NCBI GenBank assembly: GCA_013397075.1
Contig: VWZS01009947.1
Location: forward strand, 62,001-126,000
Direction: 5' to 3'
Source of the DNA: Rhabdornis inornatus
Lineage: Eukaryota > Chordata > Aves > Passeriformes > Rhabdornithidae
DNA: 64,000 bases
Shown: in pieces, positions 36,101 through 47,900 of the stretch
Layout of the letters: every line of letters begins with the position of its first letter
Position numbering within the stretch: position 1 is the first letter of the stretch
Program-made: the position numbers and the translations under genes
The notes under the pieces: model-generated
Told to the model about the DNA's origin: nothing
The model's input: only the letters and a program-made list of their open reading frames with translations
The model's database searches: none

Positions 36101-38913
36101 TTTTTGTGGTTTTAAAATGATTCATGTACAGGAGAGCAACAAAAGCCCATTAAAGACCTGTGGCAAACATACAACAGCCTTTGAATCTATTATGAAACCA
36201 GAGATTGCAGGGTGTACACAGGCACCAGTGCATGACATGGATGATTTGAGCTCCAGGTTTCAGGAAACTCTTTGCTTCATCTAAACTGTTTCAGAGAAAT
36301 CCTTTATCCATAGAAACTTGAACAAACAAAGCCTGTAGCAAAAGCTGGCCAAAATCTTCTCGGATGAGATTCCTCCAGTCTTCTTTGCTTCTTTACAGTT
36401 TGACAGCAACAGAAGCAACTCAAAACAGAAGACTGTCATAATTGCTTTATGCCTGCACTTCCCTGGCTCCTGTGTATGAAGTTTGCACAGAGAAGCTGTG
36501 TCAGCACTGGGAGAAACTGATGTGACTGCAGTTCATCTTTACCAAGCTTATTGTAAATTCTGTTAATAGCAGCGTTACTGTTTCAGAAATTCATTGAAAA
36601 AGCATAAGGGACAGCTGGTCTCTGCATGCCCTCCCTTTCCCATCCTAACTGGAAGGATCAGATTCTCAGCTGGTGTAAAGTGCTGTAGCATCACTGACAG
36701 CAATGAAGCATTGTTTACTCCATCCAACGAGCTGATTCACAGGCACTGAGAGAAGAAAGAGAGACAAAACATCTCATAGAACACTAGAGTATGCAGAAGT
36801 TCCTGATTTCAGCAGTCTGACTTATAAAAAGTATTAACAGAAAGCAAATATAACAAGCCATTGCTTAAATTTGCAGTCACACAAACTAGGGAATTCTACC
36901 CATTTTCAGAGTCTAAACGTGTTTAAAAAAATGCAAACCCACTCTGAAGAGACAGCTGAATTTATTAAAAATGTACTGTTTAATGATCTATGCTGATGGC
37001 TCCCAGATCTAAGTCTTGCAAAATATGTGGCAATTATTGAGCCTGTTGTATCAGCAGCTTTAAACATAGTGTTGATCATGGTTGTTGCTGAAATTTAGAT
37101 TATTTGTTTTATGACTGCAGTATTTGAAAATCTTGCCAATAGGAGGTACTTTGATCAGTTTTTATTTTACTGTTATCTAATAGAGATGACAAACTTGAGT
37201 AAGAATAAATAAGACTAACTAATATATTAACAGTGAAGAGATTCATTAAGTTTGGCTCTCAAAAAAAATATTCAAAGAATTTGCCTATATTTCTTAAGGA
37301 TCTATGAAGTGGTATTATGGATTAAATCAAAAGTCTATGCAGCCCCAAATGCTCTTTCCTGCAGGGATCAGCTGCAAACGTATAGGACAAATGTAAGAAA
37401 TGGAAGGAAATAGGATGATTCTTTGTTGGTGCCCTCAAGCCACCTGCTTTAGAATTGACAGGTGCTAGATGTTGTATCCCTTCCATCACATTCAACACCA
37501 CACCTGCAGATCTTTCCCCAGGAGCTCTCTGAAACAGTTTTGAATATGTTTAAACTCTCACTCACCTCTATATCTTGCAATAACGAGTTCTGCAACTTAT
37601 TTGTAAGTTGTGTAAAAGCAGTTTTATTTGTTGCTCTTCCTAATAAAAAACATTGGGGCACCTCTACTTCTTACACTCATAATAGCTTGTAATTATTGCT
37701 TGTCTGCTAGTTAAGACTGTGTAGACCTCCTTGCTGACTTCTTTCAGTCCTGCCTTTTCCAAGATGAAGAGCTGCAGGCTATATGAACACAAAATCTGTT
37801 TCTTATTTCTAATCACCCTTACCATGACTTCAAAATTATACCAAACTGTTTTCCAAATGGGTTGAATTGGATTGTGCTCAAGATGTGAACATGCCATGGA
37901 TTCATAAAGCAGTGCAAAGATACTTTTTGTTTTGTTCCCCATTCAGTTCCTAACAACTTCAAACACTAGATTTGTCTTTGAGAAAATGGCAGAACATTAT
38001 GCTAATATTTTCAGAGAAGCAGTCAAATATTTTCTGAATGGTGATAGATAATTTAAAAATCATCATAATTTATGCTGTTTACATAGGAATTTTCCTTTGT
38101 GTATTACTCTGCATTTCTTTAACATTTCAATATTTTCTGCCACTCTGTTGGTTAGGCAAATAATTTAATAAAAATCCTACTTAGAAAAACTGTAGTTTGC
38201 CAAAGTAAAAAATAAAGTGAGAATTTTCTGAGTCAAAATATTTCAGTCAAAAACTAGATATTAACTTTTTGATGAGATGTTGTTTAGCTGCCTCTTCTTT
38301 AAGTCACTGAAATGTTTCTTTGCAGATTGAGCATAAGGTCATTCATTGCTCTTTTCTTTCTCTCTGATAACATTCTCCTGGACAAAGATTACCATATCAA
38401 GAAAGTTGTATCTGAGGGAATTTGCAGAGGAATGTCTGCAGGTGAATAGTGTTGGGTTTGCTCAAAATAAAATGCATTCAGATAGCAATTTTTATATTTG
38501 CTATTATGAGCTGAAGTCTTTGGAATACACATGTGTTCATTGAAATAAAATAAAAAAAACCATATGCTTTATATCAGTCAGTGTTAAAGAACAGTCTAAA
38601 TTCTGACTGTCAAATGTTCTTAATGAGTCACTTAACAGCAGCTCCAGACTAGGACTCTAAAGTCCTATTCTGATGCTGAACTTATCAAGTTGTCAGCAAC
38701 CCACTCAAAAAGTGTAAAGTTAAATAGCTGCAGAATTGGCTTTCAAGATTTTTTTTCACCGGTTTTATTTTGCGTCAAGCAACAATAAAAATGAGGAATG
38801 GCCTGCCCAGTGCTCAGGCAGGAAAAAATAGAAAAATAAATCAGAAACATATTTTCCTACCACTGACTTACTCAACTGTAATAAAATTATTCACTTAATA
38901 TTCCATTCTGAAT
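33114..38913. other. Unassigned non-coding sequence
   Basis: About 5.8 kb without a recognised gene or repeat family. A GAT-type run precedes it at about 32970-32995. Open frames are under 95 codons and match nothing known to me. Confidence 0.5.

Positions 38914-38949
<36 letters not shown>
38914..38949 (+). repeat. GATA tetranucleotide microsatellite
   Basis: About eight uninterrupted GATA units, flanked by AT-rich sequence. Likely length-polymorphic. A second, interrupted GATA array lies 3.7 kb downstream. Confidence 0.95.
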
Positions 38950-41900
38950 TAGGTTAATTTTATACAATTACATTATTCCACATCTTTCAGTGCAAGTCTA
39001 CTAATATGGGCAAATATAGGATGAAGGAGTATTTTCATAATTTCATTCTTAAAGAAGTCTTTGAGTAGGGCTGAAGAATGAATGCTGTGAAATGTTTTCA
39101 AGACAGAAGAAAACAGTTTTTTCCTCATTTCAAGACACACCGAAAATTTAAATCAAAAGAAACAGATAATGGAAAAATACTACTTCCCTTCTGCTTTAGT
39201 TAGTTGTTACTGTTGTCACCAATGACATCTTAATGTTCTTGGCAATTTAAATGATAATAAAAGCTACAGTCTTGAGAATTCTTTCATAGTAGGTAACTAT
39301 TCTCTCTAGGGGGATGTAGATAGTATGAGGAGGGAAAAAAAACCCTTGAGATAAAGACGTCTATAAAGAAGTACCATATTATCTTATTTACTGTAGTAGT
39401 TTAATGGTGACACTGACATAGACTTTAACTATATTTTCATAATGCTAGCTTCCCTGTTTATAATTGGGTAACCAGCCCACAGTCTGCATGAAAAATCCTT
39501 GTATATGCTATATGGAGGGGCAGGGAGAGCAAATAAAAACAAGGGGGAAAGGAAAAGGATTACAGGAGCCTACGATTTTATTCATGTGACTGAGAAGAAA
39601 AAAATGAAGGAATGTATGAGCACTCTCATTTTTGTAAAATTGTCTCCTGCTGCGTTCAGCGCTGCAGTGGCTTTGATTTGACTCACATTTTTAGGTGTCT
39701 GGCAAATTAGTAATGTGAACTGTGATGCATCTGTGTCTCTGTGCCAGTCAGGACACCATCAGTGGCACTTAAAGCTCATTTTCCCCTCTTTGGGAGGGCA
39801 TTGCAAGGTCTAAGGAGCCTGCTCTCTGAAGGGCAGAGAAAAGGTGGGATGCAGACTGGGGTTTTGATTGGAGCATGTCCCTGAAGTCAGTGATCATATA
39901 GAACAGGATAGATTCCCTGTCTCCCCACAAAGCAATCTGCTGGGATAAATTACCCATTTTATTTTATTTAACAAGTTAGAGATGAGGTTTAAATTTGTCC
40001 TACTCCATGCCCACAAAATTTACTTGCACATCCGCTAACCAGCTTTTGCCAAGGTTACCATATGTAATATGGGGTATAGAAAAACAAGTAATTTTGGAGC
40101 AACAGGTGTGTTCTGACTTGAAATCCACCAACTTTTCTCAGTTTTGCTGTATGACATACAAAAAAGGCTTTCACACTCACTGCCATATATTCAGTCTGTC
40201 AGATAACCACAAAACATTCTCATTTTTTTTAATGTTCCTTCTGCTGGGTAATGAATGGATGGCATTTGAAGCGGCAGTCTAAAATGCTGTTAAGCATACT
40301 AGTAATTAGTTATTGGCTTATATTTCCAAATGCATGTATTATTTTAACTCCCACTTCAAAGGAAAAAATCCAAACCTGAGGCAGATCCTCACTTGCAAAG
40401 GAGGTTGTCTGGCCAGACCTGTAGAAGTGAAACAGAGCAATAACATACATACAGGTAGAGTTGTTTTCCCTTGGTTGTCTTGCCAGCATACATGGTAGGC
40501 AGAAATACAGATGGACTTAGCATCCCCAGTTCCTGCCATTGCAGCCTCTCCCCAGTGTGACACTTGCTAGTGTGGGACTGGGCTCCAAATCCCTCACTTT
40601 GTGGCTGGAGCAGCCTAAGGAAGTGGTATTTCTCTAATCTCTGACCTGGCATAATCCCATCCCCATCCTCGATTTGGGCTGAGAATCTGGATACCAAAAA
40701 ATTCCAAAAAGATTGCTATCACTGGTGCAAAGTTTCTAAATAACTTTTCTTTTTCTGCAGTCTCAGAGATGAACAGGACTATTTTGCAGCCTCTCTGAGA
40801 CAGTGAAGGCCAGCTATAATATTACTTTCTTTTTTTCCACTTGAACAATTCGAAGGTGACAGGACATAATGTTACACTAGAATCATGCAATTTTAAGATG
40901 TTTCAATTCCTCTTACATCCAATGTGAATTAATTTGTATCCTATATCCAGACTGTCTCAATCTCTTACCTTTGAATTTGGCCTCAGTGTTAGCCTCTTAG
41001 CCAAGATCAAACAACTTCCCTGCTTTTATTTCCTTAGAAACAGGAAATATATCTGGTTGTGAGCACATGATTTTCATGTTTGTGTGCAGAGGCTATGTGT
41101 TGGACAGATCTAGAGGCTATAACAACTTGGGAGCCTTGACACCATACCAGTCTCCATGCACAAGGTGTCTTGTCTTCCTCATACTGAAAATATTCTAATC
41201 CCTTCACCTGTATCACACGAACCATGGTGATAATTCGCCAGACTTGCATCCAGACTTAAATGCACACTTCAAGTTGTTGTTTTTCGAATCACTGGTTTCT
41301 TCTCTGCTTAGATTTCACAGTTCTCTTACTGTAGATCTTCAAACAAAATAGCTCATGGTATCTCTAAAAACTAAGGGGAAAATCTGTTAGCATATTCATA
41401 TTCATGCATATACGGATATAGAACAGATAAAATGACTAAAGGATTCGTTCCAACAAAACACAATTTTTCACCTCCAAATCCCAGCTGGCATGAAATATAG
41501 TATGGAATATAGGAAGGCAGATGATTCAGTTCATAACCTTGGGTTAAGTGGTATGCAGAAATGTGGGCAATAAAAATGATTATGCTATATGAGACTGAAG
41601 GAAGACATGTATGGATGAACACAACCTGTGTTGATAAAAAATGGGCAAAGCAGTTGACTCCAAAGAGCTGCAACTTAGCTGCAGTAGTTGCTGGGACACT
41701 GTGAGGAGCAGCAATTCCCTGAGGACAAGAGGTGTGGTGGGTCCCTGGGGAAGTAGGGCAGGACTTCATCATCCAGAGCCTATTCCACCTCCCCAGTTAG
41801 AAAGTCTGGGCAGCCAGAGGAAACGGGGCAGCCCCAGTCCTGGGTACTGGGCACCTCCTTGGATATGGGAACCTGCCAAGGATGGGCTGGGGTGTCAGCC

Positions 41901-42647
41901 TGTGGATAGGATGAGGATCAGGCCAGGTAAGGGGAAGCTGCAGCAGACAAACTCTTCTATATGCAAATATGAACTAGTGAGAATATCACCATGCTTACAG
42001 GGACAGACTGAATAATGGCGTATTTCTGAGAGATGCTGCACAGCCCACATCTTTCACCCTGCTCTGAAAGTGGCGCCTGGTGTGCTGCAGGCTACAAAGA
42101 GGTACTTGGTATCCAAGAAGTCCTAATTACTGTGACCACACAGAGAATTTGACTGCAGGAAGATACCATACCATTAGAAACACATATTTAAGCCACCGTT
42201 CTGCTGTGAAAATAGGCTGTGCTGGATGAGAAAGCATTCTCCTGGAGGCAGAGTGGTGAGACTCCCTTGGAAAAGATCTTGTGACCTCTAATTAATTAGT
42301 AGCTTTGTAATAATCTTGTACACTAATGATGTGAGCAGATAACACATGGTTAAAGAGCAACAGTAGCAGGAGAAAGGGCAGGGATCTGACAGAAAGAAAA
42401 AAATGCTGCCAACAGGTCTGAAATAATTGAAATGAGCAAATAACGTAAAATGTGAGGAGGAAACAGGAAATTCTTCAATAAACTCATGACCACCCTTTAA
42501 AAATGAGCAATGCATTTGTATGCAGATAATAACTTACAATTTCTGTCAAGAATCAATAAGATAGGAGCATGGAAACCCCAAATGTCAGAAAATATTTTCA
42601 ACAGGGAGAGGGGATTGCTTACACCATTTTGCAAGGCTAGCAGGAGA
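38950..42647. other. Unassigned sequence with a GC-richer block
   Basis: No gene or repeat family is recognised. The stretch 41640-41940 is GC-richer than its surroundings and open for 124 codons on the + strand (41641-42015), with proline/serine/glycine-rich content and no domain I recognise. It contains a donor-like 'gccag|GTAAGG' at 41927. A homeodomain-type palindrome ctaattaattag lies at 42288-42299. Confidence 0.5.
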
Positions 42648-42680
42648 GATAGATAGATTAGATAGATAGATAGATAGATG
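42648..42680 (+). repeat. Interrupted GATA microsatellite
   Basis: GATA units broken once by 'gatta', about seven units in total. Probably a length-variable simple repeat. Confidence 0.9.
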
Positions 42681-45159
42681 CCTATGTACAGGCATAGTCA
42701 GGTAAAGATAGGAGACGTGGAAGCAAGAGCATCTGCAGGGAAAAGAGGATTGGAATAATCACAAATGTAGCTTGTGAGGGGAAACTAGACAGGGTGTTTT
42801 CTAGCTTGGCAAAATGAATGCTGAGAGACAACATGGTTGCTCTCACAGAACACATCAGGAATTGAACACTAGACAGTAAGGTGCAGGACTTGTTAGCACA
42901 CGACAGAATGTTTTTAGTGCTTATATTTTTCTTGTGAGCCTATGAACCACACACTTTCTAGTGCTAGACATAAGAACAAGTCATTTTCCTGGGAGGCTGA
43001 AAGTCCAAGTTGAATCATGTTCAAAGACTGAACGACACAAGATGAGTTCCAATGAAATCAGCTGTAGGTAATGGCAAGATCTAACTGTTGCTTTCGGCTC
43101 TGCTAATATGCCAGGAGTGAGATCTGTTTTCAGAGCTGTCAGAGGAGTCTCAGAGACTGTCAGAGTGAGAAGTAGATTGTGGTCTGCCCCCCAAACACCA
43201 CAGGTACTTAAGCAGAAATGAGTTTCAGTGCCTCTCTCCTAATGTGTGAAGTGCAAGCAGTACAGGCTCTATATAGCACACTGACGTGCTTTGGCAACCC
43301 GTGCTGGTGACGATGGGGTAACTGGGGCATGGAACTTTCTTTCAGAGAAAACTCCTCAGTTTTTTATGCAGATTTCCTCCCCACTCTGTTACATATTTTC
43401 ATGCTCACACACTCGCCCAGCCTTTCTGGAGCTGCAGAGCTGATCTTACAGAGGATATTTCTGATCCTGATCCCTGGAAAATTTAATGTGCCCTTCTGAA
43501 AGTCTTATTTGATGGTTTTAAGCTGCTTCAGATACACACATATCACAAATCAGAGATGAAGGAAGAGCAGGTCAAATACAAGCAACAAAGCCCTGACAAT
43601 AAAGCCTTTCTAAATCACAAAATAAGTTGTTTGAGCTCAAGACATGTTAGTATTTTTGAAAAAGCCCTTCTCCCATGTTTGATGTTAGCATTTATGTTCA
43701 TTCAGTTATTAGACTCTATCAGAAAACTAATTTGTACCTCACTGTCCGTAATTCTTGATGACTTGTTAGAAATTGCAGCTACAGAAGGTCTGTTTTTAAA
43801 ATCTCCAGTGATGGAAATAGTACAGGGGCAGGCACCTACAAAGACCTGAGAGAAGTGGGAGGCATTAGTTTTGCAAAACTTGCAAGGAAAGGAAAACAAG
43901 AGACATTAAACATAACTCTGTCATTGCAGCCATGTAGAAAGACGCAGAGTACCTGGCACATAAGAGCTGGTTGAAAGCTGGTATCTAAAAGAAGTAACTG
44001 AATATTGTTACATTTGGAACAAAAAGCAATCTTCTTATTTTTGTTTGTTTGTTTGTTTTTGTTTTTGTATTTAAGCATTAGGTTTCTTTGGTAGTGGTGG
44101 TATTTTGTGGTGAAGGGAGTGGTGTTGGTTGTATTTTAGTTGCTGTCAGAAGTCAGAGATTTCTATGCTGAGAAAAAACCCTCTCCTTCTTCCTATCTGT
44201 TATAATAAGACATGAGCATGTATTCCAATTTTCCAAGCAAAATGAAGAAATGGAAACTTTTCTTTTGGTGTTGCCTTCCTCTAAGATTTCTGAAAGTTGT
44301 ATATATTTTTAGCATATGATGGTTAGTTATCCTGTGAAAAACAGGTTTTCTGAAGATGCAATCCCTTGTATTTCATTTGGAAGAATTGGTGATCTAATTT
44401 TTAGCTAGAATGTTTCATGATATTAATCTCTTGTATGTGTCAGAATAGAAACTAAAGAACAGATGAAGCTCATTAAAAGATCCAGTTAAAAGGAAAATTT
44501 TTATTGAAGAAGAATTTTTGGCAAAACTCTTGTCATATGTATTTGGTTTTCAATACAGTATAATCTAGTCTAATACAGTATAATCTAATCTAGCAGGATT
44601 ACTTACCCATTACGAAAACACCATTCTTACAGAATCAATTCTTTTTTTCCTAATTATTTTGGAACCAGTGAGCAGAAAGTGGAAAAGAATGAAGCATTAC
44701 ATGAGATGTTTTGGACCACTGGTGGCAAAACACTGTGACACAATCATTCAGAAACTGACATCACAAGATGATGTAACATCATCCTGGGGCCAAGCTCAAA
44801 AATTTGTCAAACTCCAAATGTCTTTAAAAGGAAAGGAAAATGTATCAGGAAATTAATTTCTATAAGTTTTTTTTTCCCATTATATCAATGACAAGCTGTA
44901 TCCTCCTCAAAGACTTAAGAGATTTTTAGATTGAAAAGATTAAAATATGTCCAGAAAGACAGCATGTGGTATAATTTTTAGAACAAAAATGTATGAAAGT
45001 TAATGTGTTTGTATAACAAATTTAAAATATGCATAAATCCCAGTATACAAATTGCAGCTTTGAAATTTCAGAGTTGACACACAAACTGATTCCTCCTGCT
45101 TCCCTTCCTAGAGCTCAACACATTGGCAAATTAAAATCAGGTAACTCCATTAACTTGGA
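42681..45159. other. Unassigned non-coding sequence
   Basis: No gene or repeat family recognised. It contains a TTTG run at 44038-44069 and a 20-bp tandem duplication at 44551-44590. Confidence 0.55.
44551..44590 (+). repeat. 20-bp tandem duplication
   Basis: The unit 'aatacagtataatctagtct' is repeated twice with a nearly perfect second copy (the first base and one base near the end differ). A simple local duplication with no visible function. Confidence 0.8.
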
Positions 45160-45262
45160 ATACATATTACATATACATATACATATACATATATATGTAT
45201 ATATATGTGTGTGTATATATAGATATATGTGTGTGTGTATATATATATATATATGTATGTTT
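45160..45262 (+). repeat. Compound CATATA / TA / TG microsatellite
   Basis: Runs of CATATA units pass into TA dinucleotides, then TG runs, then TA again over about 100 bp. The CATATA side and the TATATG/TGTATA side are partly complementary, so the array can fold into a long hairpin. It produces isoleucine/tyrosine/histidine-rich open frames on both strands that are artefacts of the repeat. Confidence 0.95.
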
Positions 45263-45324
45263 CCGCATAAAATAAAAGAGGCTGAAGGATTCATACAGTG
45301 AGGTACTGTGCTCTGAGTTTGGAG

Positions 45325-45455
45325 CTGCTCTTCCACTAACTGCCTCCACAACTGTGGGCAAATCACTCCTGTGCTTCTATTTCTGCAACTGAAAGAAGAA
45401 TTTGCAGCATCATTTTGTGAAGAGCTGTAAACATAAGTGGCACGTAAGAATATGT
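45325..45455 (+). mobile_element. MIR SINE relic
   Basis: The order 'ccactaactgcctccacaactgtgggcaaatcactcctgtgcttc', 'atttctgcaactgaaa', 'ttttgtgaagagctgtaaacataagtggcacgtaagaa' matches the MIR core and 3' half ('ccactaactagctgtgtgaccttgggcaagtcacttaacctctctgtgcctc ... tctgtaaaatg ... gtaaagcgcttagaacagtgcctggcacatagtaag'). Sense orientation, strongly diverged, directly beside the microsatellite. Confidence 0.7.
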
Positions 45456-47559
45456 TTTTACATAGAGGATGCAAAACCAGACTGTTCTCTGGTAGCATCC
45501 TTTTGAAACTATTAGATGCATGTGAGATGCTATATATTCCAAGAAACAGCCAAAGTCAGGGACTTAGCACCTCTTTGGTCATGGTTTGCAGCATTTATTA
45601 GTTACTGATCATGGGTGTTGACATTATTGCAGGAATTCCTTGCCTGTACTTTTATCTAAATGGAGTTTACACATTCAGCCAAGTGAGCAGCTCCTCTGGT
45701 TCCTTGTTGGTGGAGGAAAGTCCTGTGAGACAAACACGCACCTTTATTGCCACATTTTCCTGTTGCTTGGAGAGAATTCAAATGTTGAAAAACTTCCTGC
45801 CTGAAGCAGTCAGTGAGACCTTGATTGCCCGAGGACAAGAGGAAGCTCCTGCACGCATTTAGCTGGAGTGGCACTCTGATTTCCGAGGCAGCTCTCAAAC
45901 CACCTTGGCTGAAGTACACAAGCTGCTGGTTCAAGGGAAAGGCCCCACAGCAGTGCTGAGTGAGTGGTTAAAAGAGGGCACTCACATTTTCCTCCAGCTA
46001 TCTCCCTCAACTGGTTTTATTTTTCACATAGATACTTTATAAATAAAGAAAATCTCAGAAATAAAATCTGTTTTCTCTCAGAATAGCCCTGCTGAGGGTG
46101 TGGTCTGCATCAGATGCCTCTGTTTTTTCCTGCCGTTTGAGTAGGGCTAGATCCCAAGGTCAGAAAGAACACACAGATATGGGATGAAGCTAAAAAGATA
46201 CTCACAACAGTCAATAAAAATCCCTGAAAGTAAATAAAGGAATTTATAGTTTGGCTTAGATTGTCAATTGAGTGTGAATGATACTAGGGAAATTTGATAC
46301 ACAAAACAGTTGTATATTTTTTTTAATTTTTTTTTTTTCCGTTTGAATTAAAGCATATTTTTCCATCTCCTTTTCTTGCTTTTGTTTACAACACTTCCAG
46401 AGAGGTGGGGAAGGACACACCCAGGCAGAAAGGAAGGGAAGACAGGCTATAATATTGGCCAAGGTTTTGTAAGACAATTATAAAGACAGTTATAGGGCTA
46501 TCAGCATAGAACTGTGTTGTTATAGCTTTTCTGTGTTGACAAAACCTTGAAGGCACAGAAACTTCAACATTCCACATTTTTAGGAAAAATAATTAGCTAG
46601 AAAGTTAAAGACAATGAACATTTTCCTTTCATGCTTAGGTGCTACCTTTCCTGTCTTTTGGGGAACTTTGGAGTTGAACAAATACAAGAGAATTACTGAG
46701 ATAAACCAGAGTTCTTGAAGTACAGAGCTTCCTGGATAATAACAATAAATGACACAGACACAAAGTTCAGCAAAGGTCTGCTGATGCTTTTCAGACCATA
46801 TGGATCTTACTTCTTTCTTTTCTTAGCCTGTTTATTGCAATGATGACACCGCTGGGAACATTACAGCAACAGTTTAGCAGTTAAAGAAAAGAAAACTTGG
46901 GGGAAGGAGGGAAGAATTTCTCAGCTTTTTAGAGGAAATCTGGGCAAAAAATGTGTTCCACCCAGTTGGAATTAGGTCACAGTGACCTGAAAAGAGGTTA
47001 TTCAGACTTACTGGAGGATGTAGTGGAGGCTAGAGATCCCCACAATTCAGAGCTGGCATACCTCATCAAGGACAGCAGGGTAAATATGATACATATTATG
47101 CAAAAGAAAACTGGTGGATCTGCATGGAAGGGAAAAATCATAAAATGATGACAGTCAGGAAAAAATCCAATTACAAATGACTTCTTAAAGGCATGAGATT
47201 CAGTTAATTTTTATCAAATCTTCTAGAAATGCAGCTTCTATGTCTACTTCTCTAATGGGCGGGGATGTTGAGACATCAGCAGGTATCACTTCAGGACCAT
47301 TATCAAATGGACCTGGATGGATATTAAGATTCAGTCTACACATCGCCTTGGGTTTCCTGCAAATGGTACTTTAAACTTTCTAATACAGCAACACTGCATG
47401 CCCAAAACATGATGTAAAATGGAGAAACCAATGGGGCTAATGGAAATAATCCCACACAGTAGAATGCTTTGGATACTGTTAGGAGCTCACATTGGAATGT
47501 ATGGCACAATTTCCTTCTGAGTACTGAAAGATTTAAAAGTAAGGCTGTAGTTAATCATC
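45456..47559. other. Unassigned sequence containing an ERE-type palindrome
   Basis: No gene or repeat family recognised, apart from T runs near 46318-46340 and the nuclear-receptor palindrome at 46974-46988. The 46940-47150 stretch is open on the + strand for 65 codons and resembles nothing known to me. Confidence 0.5.
46974..46988. promoter_or_regulatory. Perfect estrogen-response-element-type palindrome
   Basis: AGGTCACAGTGACCT is two perfect AGGTCA half-sites in inverted orientation separated by three bases (IR3). This is the consensus estrogen receptor element, and as I recall it is identical to the Xenopus vitellogenin A2 site. Twelve fixed bases are expected by chance far less than once in 64 kb. 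Whether it is bound depends on chromatin, and no promoter or gene is recognisable nearby. Confidence 0.6.
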
Positions 47560-47900
47560 ATCTTCAGAGAGTGCTACATGCTTGGAGAATAACAAATGTG
47601 GTGCCTGAATTTGGAAAAGAGCATAAAAGTGACCCAGGACTGATGACTGTTAATCTGAGCTCAATAGTGTGTAAAGGTCTAAGAATAATTTTTAAACTGA
47701 AAGATAACTACATATAACTACATTATGAAAATGGCAGAAATTGTGATATGGGGCTGAAAAAAGCAGATTGTGGTATATTAGCCTAGTTTCATTTTTGTGA
47801 AAGTAAGTGATTTTCTAAAGAAAGAAAATTCTGTAGAAATAATCCATCTGTATCAAAGTAATGCATTTCTTAAGGAGTCACAAGGAAACTAGAGGAGACA
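47560..47900 (+). mobile_element. Very old CR1-type LINE ORF2 relic
   Basis: The + strand shows 'tgcttggagaataacaaatgtggtgcctgaatttggaaaagagc', then 'aaaagtgacccaggactgatgactgttaatctgagctcaatagtgtgtaaaggtct', then 'gctgaaaaaagcagattgtgg', then 'cctagtttcatttttgtgaaagtaag'. These blocks follow the CR1 reverse transcriptase region around the NYRPVSLTS motif and the downstream QHGF motif ('gcaaatgtgatgccaatttttaaaaaagg ... gacccaggaaactacaggcctgtcagcctgac'). Sense orientation, many stops, not functional. Confidence 0.55.

Noticed and set aside
42288..42299. Homeodomain-type palindrome ctaattaattag
   Set aside because: Twelve AT-rich bases are expected by chance several times in this composition; no supporting context.
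45029..45498. Open frames of 90 and 127 codons across the TA/TG microsatellite
   Set aside because: Their isoleucine/tyrosine/histidine repeats are direct translations of the simple repeat.
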